Shown: positions 1-9,402, counted from the stretch's first letter. The stretch is DNA of 64,000 bases from Halomonas campaniensis (GCF_014193375.1 NZ_JACHZF010000003.1:145386-209385); one strand, 5' to 3'. Notes: a model not told the origin generated them from the sequence alone. Program-made: numbers and translations.

Positions 1-346
1 CCACGTCGGCGGCGATGAAGGCGTCATACGAGGGCCGCTCCCAGTCGGTGGCGCCCATGTCGTGGACATAGGCCTGGCGCAGCTGAGGCACCGAGTCGGG
101 CTGCAGCAGCCAGACGAAGAGGTCCGAGGTGGAACAGAAGGTCAGCAGGCGGCCGTCCCGCAGGCAGGCCTGGGCCTTGGGGCCCGCGAACCCGGCGATG
201 AACATCCCGCACACCGCGCACTCGTCGTCGTCCCGGAAGGGGCGCGGCTCGCAGGCGACCGCCACCTCCTCCTCGCCGCCGCAGCCGGCCAGCCCCGCCA
301 GGGTCACGCCCCCCAGCACGATGATGAACTTCCTGCGTGTCAGCAT
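1..346 (-). CDS. nosL: NosL copper chaperone lipoprotein (3' end cut by window edge)
   Basis: Outer-membrane-type copper(I) lipoprotein that supplies copper for the catalytic centre of nitrous oxide reductase. The N-terminus has a basic start, a hydrophobic stretch and an LAGC lipobox (Cys at about residue 21). It is followed by the ECAVCGM motif typical of NosL metal binding and a second Cys in LTFCS. The ATG at 346 is preceded by AAGGAAA. The gene is last in the nosR-Z-D-F-Y-L series, 15 bp after nosY, and runs off the left edge after about 115 codons, so only the C-terminal third is missing. Identification is confident. Confidence 0.9.
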   Translation of the reverse strand, partial: MLTRRKFIIVLGGVTLAGLAGCGGEEEVAVACEPRPFRDDDECAVCGMFIAGFAGPKAQACLRDGRLLTFCSTSDLFVWLLQPDSVPQLRQAYVHDMGATDWERPSYDAFIAADV

Positions 347-361
347 TCGTCGGTTTCCTTG

Positions 362-1192
362 TCAGAGCTCGCGGCGGCGGAAGATCCACAGCGCCAGGCC
401 CAGCGGCACTGCCACCCAGGCCAGCAGCGTGCCGAGCAGCAGCGCCGGGTGGAAGGCCGCATCGGCGCCGATGGAGGCCAGCCCCGCCTGGGTCCGCGCC
501 GCCTCGAAGAAGGTGAGGTTGACGATGCGGAAGATATCGGTGGGGTTGAGCAGCAGCAGAGTGTGGAAGAGCCCCTCGCTGACCTGGCCGCCGGTGCTCA
601 CCAGCACGCCCAGCAGCGCCAGGTCGAAGACGATGACGAAGGCGAACCACACCACCAGGGCGATGCCCGCCGCCCGGGACTTCTCCGCCACGCTGACGCT
701 GATCAGGTAGGCGAAGCCGATGAAGGCCCAGCCCAGCAGCATCGCCGAGAGGATGAACAGCGCCAGCGCCGCCACCAGCTCGCCCAGCTGCTCCACGCTG
801 CCCAGGGCGGCGATGATCGCCCCGGCCACCCCGAAGCCCACCAGGGTGGAGACGCCGAGGATCGCCGCATGGCCCAGGAACTTGCCGGCGAGGATCTCGA
901 CCCGGCTCATGGGGTAGGTGAGCAGCAGCAGCAGGGTGCCCTGCTCGTCCTCACCGACGATGCTGTCGTAGGCCAGCATCAGGGCGATCAGCGGGATCAG
1001 GAACACCGCCAGGCTCGACAGGCTGACGATGGTGGTGGAGACCCGGGTGAAGCCCACCTGGCCCGAGGCCGCGGCGCCGAAGTAGGCCAGGCCGATGGCC
1101 AGCAGGCCGAATACCAGGGTAATGGCCAGCACCCAGCGGTTGCGCAGGCCGTCGCGGAACTCCTTGCCGGCCACGATGAACAGGTTTCTCAT
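362..1192 (-). CDS. nosY: NosY, membrane subunit of the Nos ABC transporter
   Basis: Integral membrane protein of 276 residues that pairs with NosF to form the ABC complex needed to mature the copper centre of NosZ, probably by supplying sulfur to the periplasm. The sequence is mostly hydrophobic, with about six membrane segments. It has the ABC-2 permease pattern, opening with FIVAGKEFRDGLRNRW, and conserved acidic residues in the LAYDSIVGEDEQGTL stretch. Its start overlaps the nosF stop by 4 bp (ATGA), indicating translational coupling. Length and order match standard nos operons. Confidence 0.93.
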   Translation of the reverse strand: MRNLFIVAGKEFRDGLRNRWVLAITLVFGLLAIGLAYFGAAASGQVGFTRVSTTIVSLSSLAVFLIPLIALMLAYDSIVGEDEQGTLLLLLTYPMSRVEILAGKFLGHAAILGVSTLVGFGVAGAIIAALGSVEQLGELVAALALFILSAMLLGWAFIGFAYLISVSVAEKSRAAGIALVVWFAFVIVFDLALLGVLVSTGGQVSEGLFHTLLLLNPTDIFRIVNLTFFEAARTQAGLASIGADAAFHPALLLGTLLAWVAVPLGLALWIFRRREL

Positions 1193-2166
1193 GCGCTCAC
1201 TCCCTGCTGCGCGTCAATGGCCGTGGCGGGGGCCGGCTCGGCCGCCGCCCGGTCGCGAATGGTGCCGTCGAAGTGGGCGTAGAGCGACTCCAGGGTGGGC
1301 GGCTCCAGCGCCAGGTCGGCGGTCTCGGGGTCGGCCGCGAGCTCGCGGAGCACCGCCATCTTGGCGCGCACCGGCACCTCCAGCTCGAGGCGGCCCTCGC
1401 CCGACTGTCTCGCCAGCACGCCGTGGGGCCGCAGCGACTCGGCCAGGCGCTCCGGCGCCCGGGCCGTGCGCAGGCGCACCACCAGGGGGAGATCGGCGGC
1501 CTGGCGCAGCTCGTCGATGCTGCCGGAGGCGAGCATGCGCCCCTGGCCGAGGATCGCCGCGCGGTCGATATGGCGCTCCACCCCGGGCAGCACGTGGGAG
1601 CAGAGGATCACGCTGACCCCGCGGCCGCGCAGCTCGTCGACCATGCCGTAGAAGTCGCGGGTGGCCATGGGGTCCAGGCCCACGGTGGGCTCGTCGAGCA
1701 GCATCAGCCGCGGCTCGCCGATCAGCGCCTGGGCGAGGCCGAGGCGCTGGCGCATGCCCTTGGAGTAGGTCTTCACCCGGCGATGCATGGCGTGGCCCAG
1801 CCCCACCCGCTCCAGCAGAGGCTTCACCACCCCGGTGCCGATGCGCTTGAGGCGGGCGAAGTAGTCGAGCACCTCGAAGCCCGAGAGCTGCTCGTAGAAC
1901 TGCACGTTCTCGGGCAGGTAGCCCAGGCGCAGGCGCAGGTCGTTGGCCGCGGCACCGCCGGGGTCGTGGCCGAACACCTTCAGGGTGCCGCGGGTCGGGC
2001 GGATCAGGCCCAGGATCAGCTTCATGGAGGTGGACTTGCCGGCGCCGTTATGGCCCATCAGGCCCAGCACCTCGCCTTCGCCCAGGGTCAGGCTCACCTC
2101 GTCGAGGGCGGTCAGCTTGCCGAAGCGCTTGCCGACCGCGCTCATCTCGATCACCGGTTGGGTCAT
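1189..2166 (-). CDS. nosF: NosF, ATPase of the Nos ABC transporter
   Basis: Cytoplasmic ATP-binding subunit of the NosFY transporter that supports NosZ copper-site assembly. It shows a Walker A (GHNGAGKST, about residues 38-46), a signature motif (YSKGMRQRLG) and a Walker B (LMLLDEPTVGLDP). The 325 residues are slightly longer than a bare ABC domain; the C-terminal third looks like the regulatory tail found in many NosF and ABC-2 ATPases. It overlaps nosD and nosY by 4 bp on either side, so nosDFY is one coupled unit. Confidence 0.94.
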   Translation of the reverse strand: MTQPVIEMSAVGKRFGKLTALDEVSLTLGEGEVLGLMGHNGAGKSTSMKLILGLIRPTRGTLKVFGHDPGGAAANDLRLRLGYLPENVQFYEQLSGFEVLDYFARLKRIGTGVVKPLLERVGLGHAMHRRVKTYSKGMRQRLGLAQALIGEPRLMLLDEPTVGLDPMATRDFYGMVDELRGRGVSVILCSHVLPGVERHIDRAAILGQGRMLASGSIDELRQAADLPLVVRLRTARAPERLAESLRPHGVLARQSGEGRLELEVPVRAKMAVLRELAADPETADLALEPPTLESLYAHFDGTIRDRAAAEPAPATAIDAQQGVSA

Positions 2167-3467
2167 TGCAGTGTCTCCGCCATCCAGTCGGGAAGGGCCA
2201 TCAGCGGATGGCTGTCGCGCACGCCCGGCGGGCGCAGGATCGGGAACTCGCGCTGCACCCAGCGCAGCACCTGTACCGCCGGGCTGTTCATCAAGATCTT
2301 GGCCATGGGGTAGGTCCAGATCAGCCGATCCACCGAGTCGTTGGGCTCGTAGGGGATGTCGCCCAGGCCGTCGCCGCTGAGGTCCCAGCCCAGGTAGTCG
2401 CTCCAGTAGTTGCCGCTGCCCTCATGGGACCACTCCTGCTCGCGCAGGGCCACGTACTTGACCTGGGTCTCGTTGGCCACGAAGGCGTTGCCGTGGAAGA
2501 CGTTGTCCTCGGAGCCCGCGGTCATGTGGATGCCGATCTCGGTACGGGCGAAGAGGTTGTCGCGGATCTCGTTGAACAGCGAGTTGTAGACGAACAGCGC
2601 CTTGCCCTCGGTACCGCTGATGGCGTGGCCATCCGGTGCGGCCGAGAGGCTGCCGCGCTGCGCCTCCACGGCGACGTTCTCGGCGATCACCGAATCGACG
2701 ATGAAGTTCATCAGGAAGCCGTAGTTCTGGTCGCGAATGGAGCGGTTGCCCACCACCTCGAGCTGCCGCGACTGCATCAGCGCATAGCCCAGGCGGTTGT
2801 TGCGGGTCTCGTTGTCACGCACCTCGTTGGAGTGCGAGAACATGTAGTGCACGCCGTAGCGCTGGTCGCGCAGCAGGTTGCCGATCAGCCGGTTGTGGTT
2901 GCTGACGTCGATGTAGATGCCGTCGCGGGCCTCCCACACCTCGTTGCCGCGGATCTCGGCGCCGGTGACGTTGTAGAGCTGCAGGCCGTTGCCGCGGTCC
3001 TGGGAGCGCAGCGCGGTGTCGCCGCTGATGCGGTTGCCGATCACCTTCACGTCGGGCACGGCATCGAGCCAGATGCCGAAGCCGCGGGCCTCGATGCGGG
3101 TGTTCTCGATGACGGCACCCGCCGCCTCGCGGGCCACGAAGATGCCGCTGTCCATGGTGTTGATGTCGGCGCCATCCTCGCGGATGTGAAGGTCGCGCAC
3201 CGTGGCGCCGGGGGCGGCCAGGGTCAGCACGCTGCCGCGGCGCTGGCCGTCGAGGATGGCACCGGGCTCGCCGACCAGGGTAAGGGGCACCTCGACCACG
3301 AAGTTGCCGAGGTGGACGCCTTCGGCCACCCGCACCGTGTCACCGGGCGCGGCGGCCGCAAGCACCTGCTGCAGCGGGGCCTCGCCGGGCACGGCGCGCC
3401 ATTCGGCGGCCAGGGCGGGGCCGGCCAGCAGCAGGAAGAAAAGAGGGAGCAACCATCTCGAGCGCAT
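2163..3467 (-). CDS. nosD: NosD, periplasmic copper-site maturation protein
   Basis: Periplasmic protein of 434 residues with a clear signal peptide ending near ALAA-EWR. The body is built of repeated short segments such as NRISGD, GNEVWEA and DNETRNN, which form the right-handed beta-helix (CASH fold) of NosD. NosD works with NosFY to deliver sulfur or copper to the CuZ site of NosZ. The gene lies 80 bp downstream of nosZ and is coupled to nosF by a 4-bp overlap. The family is unambiguous; the precise chemistry is known only from other species. Confidence 0.93.
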   Translation of the reverse strand: MRSRWLLPLFFLLLAGPALAAEWRAVPGEAPLQQVLAAAAPGDTVRVAEGVHLGNFVVEVPLTLVGEPGAILDGQRRGSVLTLAAPGATVRDLHIREDGADINTMDSGIFVAREAAGAVIENTRIEARGFGIWLDAVPDVKVIGNRISGDTALRSQDRGNGLQLYNVTGAEIRGNEVWEARDGIYIDVSNHNRLIGNLLRDQRYGVHYMFSHSNEVRDNETRNNRLGYALMQSRQLEVVGNRSIRDQNYGFLMNFIVDSVIAENVAVEAQRGSLSAAPDGHAISGTEGKALFVYNSLFNEIRDNLFARTEIGIHMTAGSEDNVFHGNAFVANETQVKYVALREQEWSHEGSGNYWSDYLGWDLSGDGLGDIPYEPNDSVDRLIWTYPMAKILMNSPAVQVLRWVQREFPILRPPGVRDSHPLMALPDWMAETLQ

Positions 3468-3547
3468 GGCGTTCTCTGTCTGTCGGGAGAGGAACTGCCG
3501 GACCGGCGTGGGTCGCCGGGCCGGCAGGGGCTGCCGAGGGTCTGGGA

Positions 3548-5461
3548 TCAGGCCGGCTCGACCAGCAGGCGGCCGACCATCTCCATGTGCAGCGCGTGGC
3601 AGAACCAGTTGCAGTAGTACCAGAACACCCCGGGCTTGTCGGCCGTGAAGGTGATCGAGGCGGTCTGCTGCGGGCTGATCTCCATGCTGACCCCGTGATC
3701 CACCACGCAGAAGCCGTGGGTGAGGTCCTCGACGCGGTCCAGGTTGGTGATGGTCACCGTCACCTCGTCGCCCTGCTTCACCGGAATCTCGGTGATGCCG
3801 AAGTTGGGCGCCACGGTGGTCATGTAGACCCGCACCTTGTTGCCGTCGCGGATGATCTCGTTGTCGGTCTCCAGGGTGATGCCATCCTCGCGGGCCATGG
3901 CCACGGTGTCGGCGAAGTAGGGGTCATCGCGCTCCCAGATCTGCTTGGTCTGGATCTGGTCGCGGCGGATGATCACCGCATCGTGGGGCTCGGCGAAGGT
4001 CGGGGTGTCGTGGAGCAGCACCATCTCGTCGCCGGAGATGTCGATCATCTGGTCGTTCTCGGGATGCAGCGGCCCCACCGGCAGGTAGCGATCCTTGGAG
4101 AACTTGTTCAGGGAGAACAGGTACTTGCCATCGGCATCCTTGGACTCCGCGAGGGTCGCGTGGTTGTGGCCCGGCTGGTAGTGGACGTCGATCTTCTGGC
4201 GGATGTAGTTGACGTCCTCGCCGTTGTAGTGGCGTACGGCGTCCTCCATGTTCCACTTCACCACCTGGCTGTCGATGAACAGGGTGGTGTAGGCGTTGCC
4301 GCGGCCGTCGTAGGTGGTGTGCAGCGGCCCGAGGCCCAGCTCCGGCTCGGCGGCGATGACGTCGCGCTCGTCCGCCAGGTTGCCCGCGAAGAGGTCGTCC
4401 AGCCTGGCGATCTCGATCATCGACACGGTGGGCGAGAGCTTGCCGGCGGCGATGAAGTACTTGCCGTCGGTCGAGGTGTTGAGGCCGTGGGGGTTCTTCG
4501 GTACCGGCACGTAGCGGGTGACGTTGAGGTCGGAGCTCTTGCGGCCATCCACCACCGGCACCTCGGAGTCGCCGATGGTCATGAAGTCGCCGCTGGCCAC
4601 CGCCGCCTCGATGTTCTCGATGTTGAACACCACCACCCAGTCGCGGTCGGCGCGCATCTTGCCGGCCAGGTCCACGGCGCCCTCGGAGTTGTAGCAGGTC
4701 GCCGCGCAGTACTTGCCGTTGTAGTCGGCGTCCATGTTATCCAGGTTGCCGTCGACCATCACCTGCCACTTCACCTCCATGGTGTCGGCATCGATGGCAT
4801 TCCACAGGGTGTAGTACTTCGACGGGTCGTTGATGTCGCGGCCGTCGTTGGGCTGGGGGATCATGTATTCGCCGTTGGCGAACACGTAGCCGGTGCGCGG
4901 CGCCTTCTGCAGGCGCAGGCCGTGGATCGCCTGGACGTTGGGCACCGTCACCATGGCGTCGGTCTTGAAGACGTCGAGACGGATACGCGCCACCCGGGTG
5001 TTGGCCTTGTCGTTGATGAACAGGTAGCGGCCGTCGTGGCTGCCGTCGGTGTAGCTGACGTGGGGGTGGTGGGCATCGCCGTTGGTGAAGCGGTGGCTGT
5101 CACCCATGATGCGCTTGGACTCGTTGGTCATCCCCCAGCCGGAGGCCGAGCAGTGGTTGAACACCGGGATGCGCATGATCTCGCGCATGGAGGGCACGCC
5201 GTAGACGCGCACCTCGCCGCTGTGGCCACCGCTCCAGAAGCCGTAGTACTCGTCGAGCTCGCCCGGCGGCACATGGATATCGGCGGCGCCGCCGTGGCTG
5301 GCCGCCTGGGCCGGCTGGCTGCGGGTCAGCGCCCCCACGCCCGCCACGCCGGCGGCACCGGCCATGCTGGCCGCGCCGACCGCGGCGCTGCCCGCCAGGA
5401 AGCGGCGGCGTCCCTCGTTGACGGCCCCGGTGGGCTTGTCGTCCCTCTGCTTGTCGCTCAT
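3548..5461 (-). CDS. nosZ: Nitrous oxide reductase NosZ (clade I, Tat-exported)
   Basis: Catalytic enzyme of the last denitrification step, reducing N2O to N2 in the periplasm as a copper homodimer. The 637 residues begin with a Tat signal (RRRFLAGS at 18-25). The seven-bladed propeller carries CuZ histidines in HHPHVSYTDG, NPHGLN, GPLHTTYDG, PGHNHA and EPHDAV. The C-terminal cupredoxin holds the CuA ligands in CNWFCHALHMEM (Cys617, Cys621, His625, Met628). The Tat signal marks the clade I type, consistent with a NosR partner encoded upstream. The start has GGAG upstream. All key ligands are present, so it should be active. Confidence 0.98.
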   Translation of the reverse strand: MSDKQRDDKPTGAVNEGRRRFLAGSAAVGAASMAGAAGVAGVGALTRSQPAQAASHGGAADIHVPPGELDEYYGFWSGGHSGEVRVYGVPSMREIMRIPVFNHCSASGWGMTNESKRIMGDSHRFTNGDAHHPHVSYTDGSHDGRYLFINDKANTRVARIRLDVFKTDAMVTVPNVQAIHGLRLQKAPRTGYVFANGEYMIPQPNDGRDINDPSKYYTLWNAIDADTMEVKWQVMVDGNLDNMDADYNGKYCAATCYNSEGAVDLAGKMRADRDWVVVFNIENIEAAVASGDFMTIGDSEVPVVDGRKSSDLNVTRYVPVPKNPHGLNTSTDGKYFIAAGKLSPTVSMIEIARLDDLFAGNLADERDVIAAEPELGLGPLHTTYDGRGNAYTTLFIDSQVVKWNMEDAVRHYNGEDVNYIRQKIDVHYQPGHNHATLAESKDADGKYLFSLNKFSKDRYLPVGPLHPENDQMIDISGDEMVLLHDTPTFAEPHDAVIIRRDQIQTKQIWERDDPYFADTVAMAREDGITLETDNEIIRDGNKVRVYMTTVAPNFGITEIPVKQGDEVTVTITNLDRVEDLTHGFCVVDHGVSMEISPQQTASITFTADKPGVFWYYCNWFCHALHMEMVGRLLVEPA

Positions 5462-5533
5462 GACTCTGTCTCCGTTTCGTTGTCGAGATCACATCTCGTC
5501 GCCGACTCTGCGGCCGACCTTTCTGCTTCCGTC

Positions 5534-5563
5534 GCGGCGCCGTGCTGCGGGGCGCGGCGCCGC
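5534..5563 (-). other. GC-rich hairpin in the nosR-nosZ spacer
   Basis: An 8-bp perfect stem (GCGGCGCC at 5534-5541 with GGCGCCGC at 5556-5563) with a 14-nt loop lies in the 127-bp gap between nosR and nosZ. There is no U-tract, so it is not a normal terminator. It might stabilise the nosZ message or attenuate read-through from nosR. Function is a guess. Confidence 0.3.
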
Positions 5564-5588
5564 CTACGGTTCACTGCCTCGGCAGCCC

Positions 5589-7751
5589 TCAGCTGCCGTC
5601 GGCGGACACCTCGGTGGCGGCGATGCGCCGACTCTCGGCCACCTTGCTGCTCAGGCGGGTCGCCTTCTCCCGCTTCTTGCGCTGCACCACCATGGGCGGA
5701 CACTTGCGGTCGTCGTGGTAGGTGATCTGGCAATCCAAGCAGTAGTGGCACTCGTTGGGATTGATCCGACCGTCCGGGTGGATCGCCTGGATATGGCACT
5801 CGTGGGCGCAGATCTGGCAGGGCTTGCCGCACTCCCTGTGGCGACGCAGCCAGTCGAACAGGCGAATGCGCGCGGGGATCGCCAGGCCGGCGCCCAGCGG
5901 GCAGACATAGCGGCAGTAGAACTTGTGGTTGAAGGCGCTGATCACCAGCAGCAGCACCGCATAGAGCACGAAGCCCCATTCGCGCTGGAACTTCAGCAGC
6001 ACCGCGGTCTTGAAGGGCTCCACCTCGGCGTAGACCTCGGCCTGCCCCAGCGACTGCAGGGAGACGGCGAACAGCCCCAGCAGGATGATGTACTTCAGCG
6101 CCCAGAGCCGCTCGTGGACCGCGAAGGGCAGCTCGAACTGCGGCACCTTGAGCCTGAGCGCCACCGCGCTGATCAGCTCCTGCATGGCGCCGAAGGGACA
6201 GAGCCAGCCGCAGTAGACGCCGCGTCCCCACAGCAGCAGGGTGACCGCCACGAAGCTCCAGAGGATGAACATCATCGGGTCCATCAGGAAGGTGGACCAC
6301 TGGAAGTCGGTGAACAGGGCATTGGCGAAGGTCAGGATGTTGACCACCGACAGCTGCGCCAGGGCGTACCAGCCGATGAACACCACGGTGTAGACCAGGA
6401 AGGTGTAGCGCAGGGTATGCAGCAGGCGGGGGCGCCTGGCCAGCCAGTCCTGGAACAGCAGGATGAAGGTGAGCACGCCGAGGCCGGCGCCCAGCACCAC
6501 GATGTGCACGACGCGGTCTTCCCACACCGAGACCCACAGGGGCTGGGCGTCGTCCTCCTCCAGCAGGGCGTCGGCCGGCGGCTCGGGAATCTCCAGGAAG
6601 CGCTCCGGCACCTTCACCTCCGTGGAGAAGCCGGCGAACTCGGTGTCCAGGGCGCCCACCTGGCGGCGCACCAGCAGCTCCAGCTCCCAGGCCTGGCCGG
6701 GATCGAAGCGGGTCTCCTCGCGCAGGATGAAGATATCGCGCTCCGGCAGGCGCGGCGCCCCCTCGGCCTCGATGCCCCACAGGCGGCGCATGTCGGCATC
6801 GTGGAACTGGTCGGTGCGACCGCCGTGGTGGATCATGATGCGGTCGTAGATGCCCCCGCGCACGAACCCCGAGCCCTTGAAGGAGTAGCGGCCGTCGGCC
6901 ATGATCGCCAGCGCGTGCTCGCCCTCGCCGAGTTCCGCCATCAGCTGCTCGAACTGCCGTTCGCCGAGCAGGTTGCGGCCCACGGTGGGCACGTTGAGGT
7001 GGGCCACGTAGAGGTCGATGAAGGTCTCGTCCCCGCGGCCTTCCGGGGCGGCGTCGACCCCCTCGGCGTCGGTGCCGACGAAGGCCTCGTCCACCTCGCC
7101 ACGGGTCAGTTGCAGATGGCCGATGGCGCCCTCCTCGAGCAGCGCCTCCCAGCTTGCCTCCTCGAACAGCTCGTCGCGGACCGTCGCCGCCTCGGCGGGG
7201 CCGCCGCCGACCAGGATGCCCAGCTCCCGGGCCACGCGGCGCGCCGAGCGCATGATCCCCTCGCCCATCACCACCACGGTGACGGTGGCCCCGGAGACGG
7301 CGTCGACCTGCTCGTAGCCCTCGCGCTGCTGACGCGACAGGCCCACGCGGACCTTCTGCCGCACCGACTTGCCGGCGTACTGGCCGACGAAGTCGTCGAG
7401 CACCGTCTCGGGAATTCCCACCAGCATGATCGGCTCGGAGTGCTCGAGCACCTCGACGCCGGTGATGCGTCCCTCGAGGTCCATGCCGACGCGCATGTTG
7501 ACCGGATGGCCGGAGTAGGCCGGGATCGGCGCGATATCGTTGGTCTCGAAGACGTAGCCCACGGTCTCGCCGTCGCGCAGCACCGGCAGCGCCGGCGGCG
7601 CCTCGATGGGCTCCCCGACGGCGTCCGCGTCGGGAAAGACCATGGGCAGCCACTCGGCCGCCCGGGCCGTGGCGGACAGGGCGGTCATCGACAGGGCCAC
7701 CGCGAGCAGCAGCCCCAGGGTCACCCACCAGATACGCACTAATGTTGTCAC
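5589..7751 (-). CDS. nosR: NosR, membrane flavo-iron-sulfur protein for N2O reduction
   Basis: Polytopic membrane protein that donates electrons to NosZ and is needed for nos expression. It has a signal segment, a periplasmic FMN-binding domain with the flavinylation motif SGAT, several membrane helices, CGWLCPFGA and CRYVCPLGA motifs, and a C-terminal pair of 4Fe-4S clusters (CQICAHECH and CHYCLDCQ). I chose the GTG at 7751, preceded by GGAG, giving 720 residues with an immediate signal peptide. An upstream ATG at 7856 would add 35 residues in front of the signal peptide and seems wrong. The gene begins the nos operon. Confidence 0.93.
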   Translation of the reverse strand: MTTLVRIWWVTLGLLLAVALSMTALSATARAAEWLPMVFPDADAVGEPIEAPPALPVLRDGETVGYVFETNDIAPIPAYSGHPVNMRVGMDLEGRITGVEVLEHSEPIMLVGIPETVLDDFVGQYAGKSVRQKVRVGLSRQQREGYEQVDAVSGATVTVVVMGEGIMRSARRVARELGILVGGGPAEAATVRDELFEEASWEALLEEGAIGHLQLTRGEVDEAFVGTDAEGVDAAPEGRGDETFIDLYVAHLNVPTVGRNLLGERQFEQLMAELGEGEHALAIMADGRYSFKGSGFVRGGIYDRIMIHHGGRTDQFHDADMRRLWGIEAEGAPRLPERDIFILREETRFDPGQAWELELLVRRQVGALDTEFAGFSTEVKVPERFLEIPEPPADALLEEDDAQPLWVSVWEDRVVHIVVLGAGLGVLTFILLFQDWLARRPRLLHTLRYTFLVYTVVFIGWYALAQLSVVNILTFANALFTDFQWSTFLMDPMMFILWSFVAVTLLLWGRGVYCGWLCPFGAMQELISAVALRLKVPQFELPFAVHERLWALKYIILLGLFAVSLQSLGQAEVYAEVEPFKTAVLLKFQREWGFVLYAVLLLVISAFNHKFYCRYVCPLGAGLAIPARIRLFDWLRRHRECGKPCQICAHECHIQAIHPDGRINPNECHYCLDCQITYHDDRKCPPMVVQRKKREKATRLSSKVAESRRIAATEVSADGS

Positions 7752-7849
7752 GGGACGCTCCACCTCTCCGCCAGCCTGTCCGGAACAGAACATGTATCCG
7801 GAAAACCTCTTTAGTGGTGAAGGATGGGATAGATTGCCGCACCCGACAA

Positions 7850-7863
7850 CGAACACAGGTCAA
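7850..7863 (-). promoter_or_regulatory. Possible degenerate Dnr/FNR site upstream of nosR
   Basis: On the minus strand this reads TTGAC-N4-GTTCG. One half is a perfect Dnr half-site and the other matches only two of five positions. It lies about 100 bp upstream of the nosR GTG, a sensible operator distance, but could easily be chance. Confidence 0.25.
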
Positions 7864-7958
7864 GGTATTCGCCTTTTACCCCTGTGACTCGGGTGCTATG
7901 TTGAATCGCACGCCCCTCTCAGCGGGCCCAGGCTCGACCTCAGGAGATCCTCGCGCCC

Positions 7959-8291
7959 ATGGACATCCCGGCCGCCATCCGGCACCCCCTGATTCACCAG
8001 CAGCGCTTCCTGGTGACGGAGCTGACCTTCCAGCTTGGCGAGATCCCCACCCCCATCCGCCTCCGCTGCTACCGGGAAGCGGGGAGCGAGCGGGTCACCT
8101 GCGAGCAGAGCCACTACCTGCAGACGCCGCTCCAGGCCGAACCCTCCTTCGAGACCAGTGACGACCACCCCAGCGTCGACGCGGCGCTGGCGGCCATCAC
8201 CGACGAGATGGTGGCGCAGTACCAGCGCGCCGAGGCGGCCGGCTACCGCCCCGACGAGGGCTGGCTGCTGCCCAGTCGCGACTTCGACTGA
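7959..8291 (+). CDS. Unknown 110-residue soluble protein
   Basis: Small protein of unrecognised family, divergent from nosR with about 200 bp between them. There is no signal peptide, membrane segment or metal motif. It is acidic in its second half (TSDDHPSVDAALAAITDEMVAQYQRAE) and ends in SRDFD. The start ATG follows an AGGAGA-type sequence 14 bases upstream. Codon use matches the neighbours, so it is probably real. Its position opposite the nos operon does not prove a role in denitrification. Confidence 0.6.
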   Translation: MDIPAAIRHPLIHQQRFLVTELTFQLGEIPTPIRLRCYREAGSERVTCEQSHYLQTPLQAEPSFETSDDHPSVDAALAAITDEMVAQYQRAEAAGYRPDEGWLLPSRDFD

Positions 8292-8379
8292 GCGCCGCCC
8301 CGGCATGACCTGCATCAAGGGCGCTCGCCACCGCGGCGCCTAGACTGGAGGCAGGTTCCCTCCACGGAGTGAGTGGATC

Positions 8380-8703
8380 ATGCCGAAGGTTGCCCAGGCC
8401 TGGCTGACCGCCCTGCTGATGCTCGCCGCCGCCCCTGCGGTGATGGCCGAGTCCGCGACGCCCATGGGGGATCCCGAGCGCGGCGCCGAGCTGGCGCCGC
8501 GATGTACCGGCTGTCACGGCCCCGAGGGCCGCAGCAACATCACCCGCTACCCCAGCATTGCCGGCATGGAGCCGTCGCTCTTCCGGGAACGCATGGCCGG
8601 CCTGAAGGCCGGGGAAGGCGGCCACCTCCTGAAGAACATGACCCGCGGGCTGAGCGAGCAGGATATCGCCGATCTGGCCGCCCACTTCGCCACCCGGGAG
8701 TGA
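8380..8703 (+). CDS. Small periplasmic c-type cytochrome (c553/c4-like)
   Basis: A 107-residue exported monohaem cytochrome. A signal peptide ends near VMA-ESA, the haem motif is CTGCH (Cys42, Cys45, His46), and the likely sixth ligand is a Met in NMTRGLS. The fold resembles class I cytochrome c553 or one half of a cytochrome c4, ending with the usual DIADLAAHFA helix. It probably shuttles electrons to periplasmic reductases, and the flanking nos and nir genes make nitrite or N2O reductase plausible acceptors. That partner assignment is inference. Confidence 0.85.
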   Translation: MPKVAQAWLTALLMLAAAPAVMAESATPMGDPERGAELAPRCTGCHGPEGRSNITRYPSIAGMEPSLFRERMAGLKAGEGGHLLKNMTRGLSEQDIADLAAHFATRE

Positions 8704-8770
8704 ACCGCCGGTCGGCAGCCCCGGCCTGCGGTGCTACCATTCGGCGCATCGTCCTCCAGGAACCCCGGTC

Positions 8771-9325
8771 ATGCCCAAGCCGTTCACTGCCGCGTCGGCC
8801 GCCCTGCTGCTGAACGCGCTGCTGCTGCTCCCGGCGGCACACGCCACCACCTTCAACACCGACGACGCGGCAACCCACGGCCACTGGCAGTCGCTGACGC
8901 TGTCGCTGGGCGAGGAGCGCCACTACCGCGCCCTGGAGGCCCACAGCTACAGCGACTCCCTGCTGAGCCTCAACTTCACCCCGGGCGACTGCGAGCGGCC
9001 CTGGCTGGAGCTGCGGGTGGAGCTGGGCGAGCGCCAGCCGCAGAGCCGGGTGGTCAATCGCGTGCCCGCCGACCTGCGCGTGGATCACGAGACCATCCAC
9101 AGCGGCGAGGCGGCGTTCATCACCCAGCGCGGCGACGGCGGCTTCTACGTGCAGTTCGCCCTGGACGAACGGCCCCTGCTGGTGGAGGAGATGCGCCGGG
9201 GGGAGACCCTGCGCCTGCGGATGATGCGCGGCGAGGATGACCCCTGGTTCATGGTGTTCTCCCTGGAGGGTGCCGCCGAGGCCATGGACCGGGCCCGGCA
9301 GCGGTGCCGGTCGGGTACCGATTGA
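8771..9325 (+). CDS. Unknown exported protein, 184 residues
   Basis: Putative periplasmic protein with a clear signal peptide (hydrophobic ALLLNALLLLP, cleavage after AHA). The mature part is beta-rich, with two cysteines (in GDCERPW and RQRCRSG) that could form a disulfide. It resembles no family I recognise. It follows the small cytochrome gene by 67 bp in the same direction, and a strong hairpin lies after its stop. Possibly part of the anaerobic respiration island, but nothing in the sequence proves it. Confidence 0.65.
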   Translation: MPKPFTAASAALLLNALLLLPAAHATTFNTDDAATHGHWQSLTLSLGEERHYRALEAHSYSDSLLSLNFTPGDCERPWLELRVELGERQPQSRVVNRVPADLRVDHETIHSGEAAFITQRGDGGFYVQFALDERPLLVEEMRRGETLRLRMMRGEDDPWFMVFSLEGAAEAMDRARQRCRSGTD

Positions 9326-9357
9326 GGGAGGCATGGCGTGACCCGCTGCCTACTTGA

Positions 9358-9385
9358 AAGGGCCACTCCTGCCGGGTGGCCCCTT
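9358..9385. terminator. Bidirectional hairpin between convergent genes
   Basis: AAGGGCCAC (9358-9366) pairs with GTGGCCCCTT (9376-9385) with one bulged C and a 9-nt loop. It sits between the plus-strand exported protein gene ending at 9325 and the minus-strand gene ending at 9403, where a shared terminator is expected. The T-tracts are short, so termination may be partial. Confidence 0.6.
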
Positions 9386-9402
9386 GTATGCCGGCGACCC
9401 CG

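Noticed and set aside
62..1282. Long plus-strand open frame opposite nosY/nosL, and many similar ones elsewhere
   Set aside because: In GC-rich DNA the antisense strand of real genes stays open. The translations are His/Gln/Ala/Gly-rich with no domain, and the opposite strand has clear families.
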